A DNA stretch of 64,000 nucleotides from Ampelomyces quisqualis (lineage: Eukaryota; Ascomycota; Dothideomycetes; Pleosporales; Phaeosphaeriaceae), in assembly GCA_018398575.1 (NCBI GenBank), contig JAGTXZ010000002.1, positions 1,800,501 to 1,864,500 of the forward strand, read 5' to 3'. Positions 48,430 to 62,304 of this stretch are shown here, one piece after another. Made by a program: the position numbers and the translations under genes. The notes beneath the pieces were generated by a model. It saw only the letters and a list, made by a program, of their open reading frames with translations, was not told the DNA's origin and searched no databases. Each line of letters begins with the position of its first letter. Position 1 is the first letter of the stretch.

Positions 48430-49190
48430 CTACAACTAGGCTAACTAGACAAATCTTAATTTTTCCTAACGTGCTAAGCTATAGCATACGCTACTTAATA
48501 GTTATAACAGATAGGCTAAGTAAAGACTTAGTTCTAGTACTACTTTCTAATCTTAAAGTATAAACTATAGTAACAGCGTTTCTTAAAAAGGTTGTAGCGT
48601 ACTACTAGCTCTCTAATACTATTGTTTTAGACAGAGAATTATAGTTTACTAGCTAATTTTAAGAGATGTTGTATAGAAACCTAGAAATTTGTAGACAGAT
48701 CTCTACTGCCTACTACCTATAAGGTAACAGGGCTATAGAAAGAATAAATAGTATAGTAGAAGCTTACCTATAAGCCTTTGTAAACTAGGACTAAACTAAC
48801 TAGACTTCTTTATGCCTAGTAGCCTAGATAGCTATTATAGGTAGAAACTTAGCTTCTACTAGTATTAGCCTATTCTTTCTTTAGTATAGTTATAACAGAG
48901 TATGTAAATTAGTAGATTACAGGATTATTACGTGTAATACCTAAGCATGTTACTAAGGAAGTAAGAATCTATTTAGAACTAGACTAACTAATTAAGCTGT
49001 CTCTTAGCTTAGTGTATTTAATCTAATCTATCTTTATATAGCATAGAATAAGTAATACAATCTTTTTACTTATAACAATTTAATCTATAGTTTTACTTGG
49101 CTTCTACAGTTATAAGCCCTGCGTTATAAGACTATAGTGTTAGTTTTTCCTACGCACCTTATATTACTAAAGTACTACCTTAATTAATAA
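48430..49190 (+). pseudogene. Gypsy-C integrase core (fragment)
   Basis: Integrase catalytic core of a third Ty3/Gypsy type. V-I-T-D-R-L-S-K lies at 48501-48524. The second catalytic Asp is at 48630-48632 (V-L-D-R-E-L-Q-F) and the Glu is kept at 48738-48740 after S-T-A-Y-Y-L-Q, with 35 residues between them as in D,D-35-E enzymes. The first catalytic Asp, expected about 60 residues before the second, is not visible (L-I-F in its place). A substrate-independent region with Q-D-Q-T-N-Q-T-S-L-C and R-N-L-A-S-T follows. One phase holds for about 700 bp. Neither RT nor LTR of this copy is present, and left and right borders are abrupt. Confidence 0.8.
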
Positions 49191-49560
49191 TTACTTTAGA
49201 ACTCCTTAAAAACTCATTTTAAATACTCTCTATAAACTAACTAGTTAACAATTATAGACTTCTATTCTAACAATAAGATTAGCCTAGACGTTCTGTTAAA
49301 CAGTTAGTTAGACTAGCTGTACTAGTTTACGCAACTCTAGCTTTATGCTTATAACAAAGGAGTCTAGAATTAGATTAACCTAGATAGTAATACAGTGCTC
49401 TTAATTAACAATTAAGAACCTAAATATCTAGAGCTTCTAGCTGCTCTAAGTTAACTAGTCTCTGCTCTACTACCTAGAGCTACTTATCTGGAAACGCAAA
49501 TCTGCAATAAAGCCTTTAATTAATATAATCTAAAGCTAGTTACCTATAAACTTACCTCTA
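49191..49560. other. Junction between Gypsy-C and Copia
   Basis: Possibly the integrase tail of Gypsy-C and/or the first codons of Copia gag; no motif is clear. Confidence 0.4.
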
Positions 49561-52500
49561 GGAGTTATAAAGAAGACATTTGCTAATACAAAGTTAATAC
49601 GTTAAAATAGACTAGGTAAGTAGCTAAGCTTAGTAACGTCTAGAAATAGATTAGTTAAATAGTAGCTAAAGATCTAATAGCACTAACTGCGATTAAAATG
49701 CTTAACTCTTTGGAAACAACCTTCTAAGCCTTAATTAGAATCTTTAAGCACAACCTTACTCTAACAGACAATAATACTATATACCTAGTTAGGCAACAAT
49801 ATTAAGCCTATTTAGAAAAGGCTAAGTATAGCAGAATTACTCTAGATAAATAGTTTAACAAATAGTAAGTAATCTATAGAAAGGCTTAAGCGTTCTAAGT
49901 TACAGAAATAGAAGAATAACTTACTCTTACTTATTTTTTAGACGCTCTTTTTACTAGGATTACTCTTAACTAGGCTTAGAATATTATTTAAGATACAGCC
50001 CTTAGTTAACTAGCCATAAGTATATATAATCTAGCTAAGATTTTCTCTCTTATACTTTAAGAACAAGCAGTCCTTACTACTAAAGGAAAGTCCTATTTAG
50101 CCTTTGTAACCCTTAGAAACATTAAGAACTTAGAAAACAAAGACTTTAATCTAAAGAATAAAGGCAAAGACAATTTAAAGCTAAAACCTTACCTTTGCAA
50201 GAACAATAAAAAGTATAAATAGGACCTTATAGATTATCTTTAACTAAACACTATAATTACTAGATTAGCTCTACTAAGAAAAGTACTAATTAAGATCTCT
50301 AATTTTAACTAAAAGAAGGTCCTTTAGTAGCTTTACACTTCTAAGTAGGCTGCACTTAATAACAAGATTAAGAAAGCTAGTTAGACGTTACCTATTACAG
50401 CTAACTAGTTAAGTTCTAAGACTAAGGCAGTAATATATCTAGGAGATATTGTAGCAGCACTAATTAACCTAACTACTTTTAATTAGGAACCTAATTTTAC
50501 TAATCTAGACTTTAGAGTATACACTACTACGTTTATAACCTATCTACTTTTAAGAAGCACTGTTTATAATAGGGCTAGTGCAGTACACCTAGTTAATAAT
50601 TAGTTACTTCTTATTCTAGAAAGATTTAGTTCTACCTACTCTAAAGAAAGAGTTAAGGCTAGAATATAGTTACTTTCTATAACTAGGTATAGTAATTGAG
50701 TAATTAAGAACGTCTTATATAGTCTAGAAGGTTCTTATATAAAGAACCTAAAGCTTAAGAAGGTTAAAGTTATATATAGCTTTTATGTAAACATTATATC
50801 TATAGCACTACTTAAGCAGGCAGGTACATAGCATAGTAGATTAGATAGTACTCTTTAGTTTAGATTATATAAGCAGAATATTATTATACATAAGCTTTAT
50901 AAGGCTTATAACCTCTTGTTTATTAAATATAACTAGGTTATACGCTATGTTCTATAACTACTTATCCTATACACGTTATATTAATGTAATATTAATTACT
51001 TAAGAGATAATAACAAAGAATCTGTAGCATAAACAGTTAGACTACCTAGGCTAGTAAGCTCTCTAGGCTCTTGCCTAGTAGACTAAAACGTTAAGATAAA
51101 TAGAACTAAAAGAATTAATTGTTAGAACTACTTAGTTACCTGTGCAGCTTAAGTAGTCTTATAACAGCTAAGAGAAAGATTACTATAACTATTCTATTAA
51201 GTTTCTTAGGATCTGTTTAACATGCTAACTAGAAGGCTTTATAAAGAATAGTTCTTAATTTTTAAGAAGGACTACTTAGGTAAGCCTCTTAACTTCAACC
51301 TTTATAACAAGACGTTAATTAAGATTATAAGAGTAATTAGAAGATTTATAGCCTAAGTTAAAAACAAATTTAATCTAAAAATCATAGAAATCTATTAGGA
51401 TAATAACACTGCAACTCTGCCTTGGAGAGAGCGTTTGCTGTTTAAGGAGTAGGCAGATTAACAAGAAATTAAAATACTACGCCTACTACTATACACGTAT
51501 AAGCTAAATAGATTAGCTAAGTAGGTAGGTAAGAAGCTAATTACAAAATCTATTAAGATGCGCATAGGTGCAAATCTTCTAATTAAGCTCTAGCTACAAA
51601 TTATAGATATAGTAGCCTATCTACATAGAATATACTTGTTAAAAATCTATAGTTTTTAATCCCTAAATAAGGTCCTACACGCCTAGTTTAGGCAATATTT
51701 TAAATAGTATAAGCTAGTAATTACTAGGCACAGCACTGCTAACTTACGCCTAAATTAGAGTAGTATTTATGCTTATAGCTACAGAGCGTATCCTCTTAAT
51801 CGCGACTAAGCAGTAGGCAGAAACAGGCGCAAGTTTAAAGTTAACCCTTACAGCTACATTAGATATCTAGTAGGCTATCTAGCCTTAAATAACTATTATA
51901 TTTAGGTCTTATTAATTAATAAAGTAATTGTATTAAAGGACGTTATCTTTAATAAATCTATATTCTATTCTAGTAACTAAGAAGATAAGATGCTTAAAGA
52001 GAAAGCGCTTAAGATTGTAGATATTCTATATATTAGTAAACTTTATAATCTTAAGCAGGATGTTAACCTACCTATTCTACAGGATTAACTAAGCTAGGAA
52101 ATTACTAAGGTTACTAAGCAACAGCTTAGGAGTAAGTATCTAATTCTAAGAATTATAGGGACTAGCCAATCTTATAACTATAAAGAAGAAGAGACAGAAG
52201 CTAAGAAAAGTGCTAGCAAGGCTAGTAAGCATTTAAGAATCCTTTTAGACTAAAGTAAATATACTAGGCTTGTTACACTAGAGGCAACTCTAGATTAAGA
52301 TTAGGTATCTAGTATTAAGCTTATTAACCGCGTAGGATCTAACAGCTAAAGACTATTACGAGGTCCTAAAAGAGCTAGCCTATTAGTATCTAGCGATTAC
52401 ATAGGTTCCTAACAGGATAGGTAGTTAGCCTTTTTCTCCCCTGCTACTTAACCTAAGAGCAGTAACTCTAGAGCCCTAAATAAAGTAGGATTAACAAATC

Positions 52501-54302
52501 CTTTTATATAATTTAGTTATTAACTACAAGAAGCAGCCTCTTAAATTAACAAACTACTAAGTTAATACATGCTACTTTGCTGCAAGAAGAATTATAATAA
52601 TAAGATAAAGAGTAAGAGTATTAATATTTTAATTGCAGATCTATTTGTAGATTACTAGAAGAATAATTTTAAGAACACTTTCCTTCTAGGCCTTATAGAA
52701 GCCTAGACTAAGCGCTTTAGTTATAAAACACTAAACGCTATAATTATAATAGTAATACTAAGTAATTAGAATTCCTAAACAGTTAAGAAGTATACTTATA
52801 GAAATAACATACCTAAGCTGCCTAATATATAGAAGTAGATACTTTAATATCTAATAAAAAGCCTGTTATTAAATACCTCTCTTAAAGAAATTAATTAGCT
52901 ATACAAGAAAGGTACCTAGAAAGAGATTCTAAAGTATAAGTCTAAAGATTAACTAATTCTATTAAAATAGGTCTAGGTATATAAGTTTAATTAAGACAGT
53001 TACTTTCTAAAGTCTAAGGCTAGGCTTATAGTAAAAGAAGATCTCTAGAAGAAGGACTCTTTACTTACTACGTACGCTACTACTCTTGCAGCTAAGTCTT
53101 TTAGGATTGCTATAGCTATTACAGCCTATTTAATCTAGAAATTATACAATATAACGTAGTCAGAGCGTTTCTTAACGCCTTAATTACAGCTAACAATCTA
53201 GTAATTTGTAATCTACTAGATAGATTTAAGAAAGCTAGGCTATGTGTAAAGCTTAACTAAGTGCTCTACAGGCTTAAAAAATCTCTATTGCTTTAGTATA
53301 AAGAATTCTTAAGATTACTACATAAGATAGGACTACTTGTATCTAAAAAAGAACTCTATTAGTTCTTTACTTAGAATTAAACAGTCTTTATTCTGTTCTA
53401 CGTTTATAATATTTTACTTATCTGCTACAAAGATTACAAGCTTAAAGCTAAGGATCTATAGGCTAAAATTATTAGCAAATATAAAATCTAGAATCAAGAA
53501 CTAGTTAAATAGTTCCTTAGAATCAGAATTATCTAAAATAGATTAGACAGAGTAATTGCTCTAGTCTACAACGCCTATATTAATAAGATTACTAAGAAAT
53601 TTAGTCTATATAATAGATTATTCTCTCTAACACTACTACTATAGTAAAGTAACATGCATAGATAAGATATAATAGCTAAAGAGCTATTAGAAGATAACAA
53701 CCTATACAACACATACCTAATAGTAATATATTTAATTCTATATCAAATCTAATAGGCCTTAGAGGTAAATAACGCTCTACTAAACTACTATCTAAGGAGC
53801 TCTATAAGACTACTAGAGAAGCTAGTAAGTAAGAAATTAAGGCCTATTAAGAAACAGTTAGATTAGTTCTTTACACTGCAATTATAATCTGCCTAGATAT
53901 TGCCTACGCAGTCTTAAAGCTTTTCTATTTCTTAACTAATTCTTTGGACAAGTATATTTAAGCTATAGAACAGGTAATTATATACCTGTATTAAACAAGG
54001 TTTGATTTAATTAAGTAAAGGGATTTGAATAGGCTAGGACTAACTATTTGCAGAGACGCCTTCTTTGCTAATAATAAAGTAACTAGGCGTTCCTTACATA
54101 GTTATACAGCTATTTTATTTAGAGAAGCAAGCTTTTAGAAAGCTACTAGGCAAGAATTAGTTACTACCTTAACTACAAAAGCTAAGCTACTTACTCTAGA
54201 ATATATAGCAAAAGAATCTAGAGCGCTTAACTAATTCTTTAAAAAGCTTACGCTTAATCTAGAAGATCTTTAGAATATTTAGTGTAATAATTAGCAGACT
54301 AT
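49560..54302 (+). pseudogene. Copia gag-pol polyprotein (RIP-degraded)
   Basis: Ty1/Copia order on the + strand. The gag-like helical region (about 49620-50160) ends in a short Cys/Lys knuckle remnant near 50190. A protease region is near 50500-50780. A GAG-pre-integrase region leads to an integrase core (about 51150-52000), with S-I-K-M-R-I, Y-S-Y-R-A-Y-P-L-N and a Y-L-V-G-Y-L motif typical of Copia integrase. A low-complexity linker follows, then RT (about 52900-53630, with Y-A-T-T-L-A-A-K and F-Y-V-Y-N-I-L where the family has Y-V-D-D-I) and RNase H to about 54300 (T-T-K-A-K-L-L-T-L-E-Y, from S/TTEAEL-AL). The integrase-before-RT order is diagnostic of Copia. RT is interrupted by a short LTR insertion at 53640-53783. 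No 5' LTR is found, so the 5' end is truncated. Confidence 0.85.
53640..53783 (+). repeat. Shortened Copia LTR inserted in the RT region
   Basis: A block related to 7072-7257, starting TATAGTAAAG and ending near CTCTACTAA, lacks about 40 bp after position 53655. ACTAC at 53635-53639 and at 53784-53788 may be its target duplication. The Copia frame resumes after it. Confidence 0.65.
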
Positions 54303-54484
54303 TATAGTAAAGTAATATAGGAAGTAAGTCTAAAGAACGCTTAGGGTACAGCTAAGGGCATAGACAAGATACAATAGCTAAAGGGCTATTAGAGGACAAG
54401 AACTAACATAACATACCTAATAATAAGATACTTAATTCTACATCAAATCTAATAGGCCTTAGAGGTAAATAACACTCTACTACA
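54303..54484 (+). repeat. 3' LTR of the Copia element
   Basis: 182 bp, TATAGTAAAG...CTCTACTACA (first G lost to A), directly after the end of RNase H. Nearly the same as 7072-7257. Confidence 0.8.
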
Positions 54485-54649
54485 TATAGTAACTAATTAC
54501 AACTCTAAATTTCTATTAGCCTAGGCCTTAAGAGGCTGCGCACCTGCGCATACACCTACGCTCTTCTATAGTCCTTGTAACCTAGGAATTACAGGAACTA
54601 AACAGTCTAATAAGTGTTTAGTAAGCTTCTACAGTTTTTTTTAGAATAT

Positions 54650-56760
54650 AATTGGTATCTATTCTAAGGACATAGAGTTAGTACTTTAAGATTAGAGGAA
54701 CAGAAAGTAAGATCTAGAGCAACGCCTATCTAAAGTACCTAGATTAGCTACTACTAGAATTAAGTTAGAAGGGAGATTAAGCAGACTCTAAAAAGCAGAG
54801 CAATAGCTAAAGGAGTAAGACGCAAGCTGTAGCTAAAGCTATATTACGCTAAGCAAAAGCGCAAAGTTATTGCGCCCTACTAAGTATATAGTATACTAAA
54901 GAAGTCTTAGAGCATAGATAGTAGAAACAACTAAGAGCAGACTAAGAAAGATATTAAAACAGGTAGTTAAGAGGAAGAGAAAACTAACAATTGCTTAGAC
55001 AGCAAGTATAAAGAAATTAAGAAGAAATTAGTAGACTTTACAACAGAAGCACTATTAGACATTAGAAAAGCTTAAGCCTTTAGCTTTTTAGAAACTCTAT
55101 ACAAAGCAATAACTTTAATTCTAGTCTTTCCTACTATTGCTCTTCTTTAGTTTATTTAAATAAGCTCTAACTACTATTTAGGCAGCCTACAAAAGCAACA
55201 TAGAGAAAACATAAGACTGCTTAATAGTACATTAAGCTGTTAACGCCTTAAATACCCTAACAGATAGAAAGCTCTACTACTAACGCCTGTAGAGTTAATA
55301 AGAGAAACTAGCGCAAATATAAGTAGTGCGCTAAAGGAGCAGGCTAAATAGCTATTAAAAGGGCACTCTAGGCGCAGAAGTATAAGCTAAGATAACTTAA
55401 TATTAAGGGCTTTTTAGATGCTAGCAAAGTCTTTTAACTAAGTGTAGCTTTTATTATATATAACGTAGTTACTCTTCTACCTAGTAAAGAACATGCTGTT
55501 GTTTAATAGGACTAACATTATAGACTTTCTAGAGCGTTTTAAGGACTTCTTAAAGTACTATAGCTTTACAGACTAGATAATAATTAACAGACTAGTTGCC
55601 TACTATAAACTAAGACAGAGGACTATTATACAGGCGTCTAAAGAGTATGCAAAAGCCTAGGATAACTACTCTTAGAGAAAGGTCTGCAATAGCCTCTAAC
55701 AACGCTTTAGAAATAATAACAAAGGTTAATAAGAAGAGCGCGTAGAGTACTTTAAACACTAGCTAGGTTAGTGCTAAATAAGATTAGACCTAAAGATTAG
55801 AGACTACTTACAAAACTTTTAAATCTGCAGCAAAAGGTATATTAAAGCAGGCACTATTAATAAAGACTGTTATAGCTACTACCTTGTTAAGAGACTGCTG
55901 CTCTAACACGCAACAAAGATCCTAGAGAGATTTAGCTTAAAAACAGACACCTTAAAGAACTTTAAGTACAAAAAGATCTACAACTACTTAGCAAAGCGCC
56001 TAGAGGTAAAAGAGAAAGTACGTATGTTAAATCTAGTAGAAGCTATAAGAGCCTTTTAACTAGAGGTAGAGTTTAAAGTAGAACTAGTAGCTAAACAACT
56101 ATTAGCTCTACTGCAACAAAACAACTTTAAATCTAGAATTAAGCTAAGAATAAACTTCTAACCTGCTACTCTTTAGTTGCTAACAAAGAGCACTCTATTT
56201 AAGAACTAGCGTAAGTAAGCTCTTTCTAGTGCAGCGCTTACAAAGAATAAAGTAAATAACCTTATAGATAAGATGCTACAGCTTAGGCTTAACTAAATAA
56301 CTATTAAGTAGTAGCTATAGAGCATGTAATAGACTTCTTGCAAAGCAGAGCTTATAAACAATCTAGTTATTTATGCTTTAGTTTGTAAGTAAACTAAAGA
56401 GTAATTAGAAGCCCTATAACTATACATGCCTTAGCTAGCCCTATAGAACTAGAGCTATTAGAACTATAGGTAATAGTAGTAAGCATAGAGAAATAACAAC
56501 TATTAGCGCAACAGCTAAAACTATAACTACTTAAATAACAATTAGAGTTACTAGTAGAGATGTCCTAGTAGAAGACTACTAAGCAGCTTTAGAATAAACT
56601 GTTAGGTTTGTAATAAGACTAGGCATTTGAAGTAGAACTACTTAACACTAAAAGGCTTTATTACTAATAGCTAGTGCTTCCTTAACAAACGTAACATACT
56701 CTAATAGAGGACACCTAATAATCTATAGGGTAGAGTTACTAGCCTTAGCAACGCACAATA
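54650..56760 (+). pseudogene. Gypsy-A gag
   Basis: Capsid-type protein of Gypsy-A. An N-terminal charged, Gln/Glu-rich segment leads to a capsid-like region near 55500-56020 (F-L-E-R-F-K-D, R-L-V-A-Y-Y, Y-L-A-K-R-L) and a Gln/Asn-rich linker, then a CCHC knuckle at 56600-56641 with C-Q-V-C and His kept and the last Cys changed to Tyr. Stops are TAG/TAA. An 80-codon open frame on the opposite strand (56701-56940) is the antisense of this region and not a gene. Confidence 0.75.
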
Positions 56761-57749
56761 GGCTAAGACTATTTTAGCTAAGATTAAGAAGCGCTTTCTA
56801 AAATAGAACGTTAATATTCTTAAGGTTAAATCTAAGTTTATAGGCAGACCTAGTCTTTCTATTTCTATTAAGAATAACGTAGTCTCTATACAGCTAGTGC
56901 CTAATACCTTAGGAGCGCTGTTAAACGTAAACTGCAACAAGTATTAGAACATATTAGACTACCTTATAACTAAATCTAAGAAACTTCTTACTAACAGTAG
57001 CTTAGTATTAGCTGCAGTTATTAGCTAAAACTAAACAAAGCGCAGTAACAGTTAACCTGTGTATAGTTAGGTTTAGGTTTAGAAGCTACCTTAGAAGCTA
57101 GTTAATAGGATCCTACACTTAAAAGGCTATAGAGATAGAGATAACAGCTACTTTATAAGTAAAAAGTTAGGGTAAGACTACTTAGTTTAATTTGTAAGTA
57201 ATAAGAAATTAGGAGATATAGAAATAGAAGAAGTTACCTAACTAACTAAAGGGCTGTTAAAGCTTACCTACGCAGTAGAGCAAAAGAAAAAGAACCTAAA
57301 GAAGTAGTAGCTAGTCTAGAAGTTTAAAGCTAACGCCTAATTAGTTATCTAGCGTATTCTTAACACTCTAGTTCTATTACTGCTTAAGACTGTTATTAGC
57401 AACATACTAGAGATTAAGAAGAAGCTGTTCTAAGCAAGATACAGGCTAGCTAAGTTTAAAGACCTTTTAGTTACCTTAACACGCTACACAATAGTTAAAA
57501 GCGCTAACAAAGACTTAGATAAAAACTACTGTTTTATAAGAGCTAGTGTTAACTTGCTAACCTAGGGCTTACTCCTAGACTATATGCTAGTTAAGGTAGT
57601 AAACAGAAAAGTAAGTAAGTGCTTTAGTATTAATACTAAACACTAGTTAGACTTAGAGATTAGCTAGATTAAAAGGCACATCTAACGCAATAAAGAACTA
57701 GGCCTTAAGCTTACTGCTAACAAAGACTTTTGCAAGCCTACTTACTATT

Positions 57750-60700
57750 AGAGGAAGTATAGTTAAGCTTTAGGCGTAGAGCACCTTAGGAGAAAGTGCC
57801 TAAAAGTACCTATTAACATTAAAGAAACCTAGTTTCTTAGCCTTATTAACTCTGGCGCAAAGCTTAACACTATAAAAAGAGAAATAGCAGAATAAGCTAT
57901 ACTTCTAATTACGTCTCTGCTAAAGAGTATAAGACCTGTAAAAATAGTAGCAGTAAACAGTTTACCTAAATATTTCTTAGGCATTGTATAAGAAGTACCT
58001 ATTACTATTAGGAGGATTAAAATCTACACTAGCTTCTTTATTCTTAAGGAGTGCACAAACCTAATTATCTTAGGCAATCTCTTTCTAACAGATACTTAAG
58101 CTAGAATTAAGTACGCTACTAATAGGCTAACCTACTGCTAAATTTTTAGCAAGGATAGCAAACATAGTACAAGATTAATGTACATAAGAAGCAATTAAAT
58201 TAACGCGCTAGGACTCTACTCTAGGCCTCTTATAGGAAACGTTAGAAGAGTGTAATCGCTAGCGTTTTACTTCTATCTAAACCTGTTGTACAGCTAGACT
58301 AGAACTATTAATTAAACTTAACATAGCTTTAAATAGACTCTAATACTTTAAGCAAGAATTAGCTAGCAATAAAGTTAGTAACAGAGTAGCTCTAACAGAA
58401 ATCTTTATTACTAATTATTCTTTTAGAAACATAGTTCTTTTAGTAGCTAGGTGTAGGCACTATAGGCGCAGAGCCTAACAGATCTATTATTATTAGTAAC
58501 AGCAATAGAATGTACATGCTTATTAGTAACAGCGTAGGCTACTACTCTTAAAATATTATAGTAAGTGTTATAAGGCAGCTCTCTTAGAGTCTTAGGATAA
58601 ATATTAGTGCTAAGAGCTTTTAGAAGCAAGAGCTTAGTAAAACAACTAGCAAGAAAGAGTTACTTGTTAAAGTAATAACAATTTAGCTAAAGCGCACAAC
58701 TAATCTACAATTAAATAACGTCTTCTTTAATGTTAGCACTTTACATAAGCAAAAAGCTTAAAAGGTCTAGCTAGTAGACAACTTAAGATAGGCTCTAAGA
58801 GATATTAGTAGGTATAAAGATTAGAAAGAGCGTGCGCGCATTTAACAAGTACTAAATAAGAAGAACGCTCTATTCTTAAGCTACTTTAAGCTATAATACG
58901 CAAAGTTCTCTAGGGGCATAAGGCTTATGCCTAAACGCCTATTAAAGATAAAGATCTCCTTAAACTTACTTCTACAAGAATAAGCTATACTAGAAGAGCT
59001 ACTATACTAACAAGAAGCTGCCTTAGCCTAGGACTTTAGCAAATTAGGACAAGTAAGCTATAAGGAAGTACCTCTAATTAAAATTAACACTGTTCTTTAC
59101 AAGGCGTAGCAAGCTAATTAGTTTCCTATTCTCTAAAAACTTAGGAAAGTAGTAGTTAAAATAGTATAGAAATGTATTAACTAGGAGGCTCTTAAACTGT
59201 GCAGAAGCTAGTACTAAAACCTATAGTTACTAGTAGCTAAGAAAGACAAAGGATATTAACTTATTAACAACGCACAGAAAATTAACAAAGTTACAATTTG
59301 CAACGCAAACCTACTACCTAATCTAAATAAATTTGTAAAAGATTTTGCTAGTTGCGTAATTATAAGCTTGCTTAACTTTTTCTTAGAATATAACTAAGTA
59401 AAGCTGCACAAAGACTTCTAAGACGTAATAGTATTCTATACACTTATTAGACTAGAGCGCTAGTGTACACTGCCTATAAGTATAACAAATTTAGTTACTA
59501 AATTTATATGCGTTATAACTAAGATATGCTAAGATTATATTCTAGAACGCTGTAGGCCTTACCTAGATAACATTTGCATTAAGAAACTAAAGTTCTACTA
59601 TAACAGAATAGAAATTAAACTAGGTATTAGAAAATACGTTGCAGAACACTTCTGCAATATAGACACTATATTAGCAGACATTAAGTGTACAGAAGCTATA
59701 ATATTAGGCTACAAATTAGACTTCTATTACGCATCTATAGTTATAGTAAGTTATTGTGTTAACGCTACTAGCTGCTATCTTAACTATAAGAAAATTAACA
59801 AAATACTCTCCTAGCTACTCTACAGAGACTAAAAGGACGTTTAAATGTTTATTAGTATATGCGTATATTACAGAGTATAGATTAAGTATTTTACTATTAT
59901 TTTAGAGCTGCTATTCTGCCTGCTACGCAGGAATATACTCTTTAAGTAGTCTTTAGAATAATGTAGCACAATAGATAAATTAAACCACACGCTATACTCT
60001 ACGCTAGTACTTGTTTCTATCTCTTATAACAAGCTATTAGTTCTAATTGTTATATCTGTTAATAGTAGCAAAAAGAGTTAGAGCGCAGTTCTTATGCAGC
60101 TAGATCTAAAGAGTTGTTAGCACTCTATCTAGTACAAAAGTAAAGTTTAGTTTAAATCTAAACAAAATTAAGACTTAGAAAAATACAAATGCAAAGCTCT
60201 GCTTCTAGCGCTAAAGAAGTTCTAGACTTACTTGTATAGAGTAGAGTTTATTGTAGAAACAGACGTAAAGACGCTAGTTGTACAGCTTTAGCAAAGTGCA
60301 ACTAACTTACTAAAAGCTCTTATTACACAGTAGCTAGCACTTCTTAACATATAAGAATTTAATATAGTCTATATTAAAGGCAAGAAAAACGTAGTAGCTA
60401 ACGCTCTTTTAAGAAGACCTAAGAAGCTAAGATAGAAGCTACCTAATAAGCTAGAGAAGGATATTAAGGATTTTATTAACGCTTATTTAAATTTAGTATA
60501 GCTTACTATTACTCTATAGCTACGCGTATGCAATCTACGTTATAGAGTATATAAGGCTAATGTTAGTTTTAAGAAAAACCTGCTAGATAAAGCCTATAGT
60601 AAAGAGTCTTAGGCTTAGGCTTGTTAGATTCTATTCTGCTATTAGCCTAATAGTCTTTTAAGAGCTAAAATAAAAAAGTTTGCAAGAAAAGTACTTAAAT

Positions 60701-62304
60701 TAACAGTAAGAAAAAGGCACCTGTTTTTAATACTAACTAGAGAGCACCTACTGCAGCAAATTGTAAACAAACTTAACAAATGTTTAGCTATTATTAAAGC
60801 TATACACAATAAATTTAGCTTCTAAGAGAAAAAGGCATATAGCGTAAAGTGTACGCGCGTTATTATTAAGAAAGATAATATAAGGATATTAAGTCCTATG
60901 TTAAGTTATACTTAGAGTGTTAAGTATATGCCTTAGCAATAGTTTAAGAAAAACTCTAGCTAACAACCTCTCTAATAATGCTCTTTAGCTAGATATCTAT
61001 AAACGTAGTCTACATGCCCTTAGCTAGAGGCAAAAAGTTTCTTGTAGTAGCCTAATACACTACAACGCAGTAGGCTAAAGCTAAAGCCCTATTAAACGCA
61101 GACTTAGCATCTATTGTTAAGTTTCTAGAAAGAAAAGTCTTTTACTAATAGAGCCTACTACTTAAAATTTTAGTTAATAGAAGCTCTAAAAACAAGTATC
61201 TACTAATTAACTTACAACAGCAATTTAGAATCTATAGAGGAGTAGCTAGCGCCTATTGTCTATAGAGTTAAGGCTTAATTAAATAAGAACACGCGCTAAT
61301 AGTAGATACCTTAAAGAAGCTTAGCAGGATATAGGTTAACTACTTAGACTGCGTTCTGTAGGCTAATTAGACTAGTGTTAAGCGTATAACTAGAGAGACT
61401 CTAGTGTTTCTTATATATAGTTGCAAGCACGTACTGCCTATTAAATTATGTATACTAACCTAGCAGACCTTGCCCTAGAAAGAAGTAACTAATACTGCTT
61501 TGCTCTTAGCTATAAGGGCTTGTTAATTTAAAAAGAGAAATATTACGTTGTAAGAGTCTATTACTAGAACAGTCTAACTAAGAAATAACAACAAAAACTA
61601 CTTTAATAAGAACAGGGTTACTAGAGCAGACAAACTAAAGGTTAGCAACTTAGTTCTGCTTAGAGATTTCTACTACAATAATAACTAATTAGTGCTTAGC
61701 AAGTTTCTTCTAAAGTAGCAGAAGCTATTTAGAATATATAAAGTTAGAGAGAAGAAGTAGTATAACTTTAAGAAGCTTAATAGAGCACTGTTTTAAAGCT
61801 ACACGCTAAGCAACAGGTTGAAGAAGTTCTATTAGCGCACTAAAATAGAACTAAAGCTTATTAACAAGAACTTATCTACTAAAAAGACTAAAGACTAGGC
61901 GCTCTCTAGCTATAGGCAGGACATCCTACAACTAGTAAGAGAATTAGTAGCGCACTAGTGTTCTAAGAGGCTTAAGAACGCTACTAAGGTAGATAAGAAT
62001 AAAAATTTAGATTTAGAATAGTTAGTAGAGACGCACTAAAGGGCTATTAGAGTGCGTATTGTAAAAAACCTAAACTTTAACAGATCTAAATACAAAGTTA
62101 TTAGAATAGCTTTAAAGTATCTACAAGAACGTAAATAGATAGTAAAGGAAGGTATATAACAAACGCAGTTTATAATAATCCTACTAGCTATTAGAAGTAA
62201 TACTATTAAGACTAGCCTATATATTTGCTATTTAGAAGCTACATTAGCGCTACGCTACAGTGTATTTAAGCCTAAACTTCTAAATATACTAAAGCTTTAG
62301 AAGA
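57750..62304 (+). pseudogene. Gypsy-A pol, copy 2: protease, RT, RNase H, integrase
   Basis: Same polyprotein as at 1-2775 but with its 5' part. The aspartic protease has its catalytic Asp changed to Asn (N-S-G-A at 57848-57859) and a flap-side motif I-I-L-G-N near 58063-58077. RT spans about 58980-59900 (V-A-K-K-D-K-G-Y, L-I-N-N-A, active site Y-L-D-N at 59560-59571). RNase H ends near 60420, and the integrase core has Asn at 61002 and 61176 and Glu at 61287. The frame change between the integrase zinc region and core seen in copy 1 is also here. A 60-codon opposite-strand frame at 58447-58629 is a shadow. Confidence 0.9.

Noticed and set aside
9300..48500. Gypsy-B (ending near 9420) and Gypsy-C integrase (from 48430) as one element split by 39 kb
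   Set aside because: Both pieces include the start of the integrase core, so they overlap instead of joining, and their sequences differ there.
56701..56940. 80-codon minus-strand open frame
   Set aside because: Antisense of Gypsy-A gag; no motif of its own.
58447..58629. 60-codon minus-strand open frame
   Set aside because: Antisense of the Gypsy-A pol region between protease and RT; no independent support.
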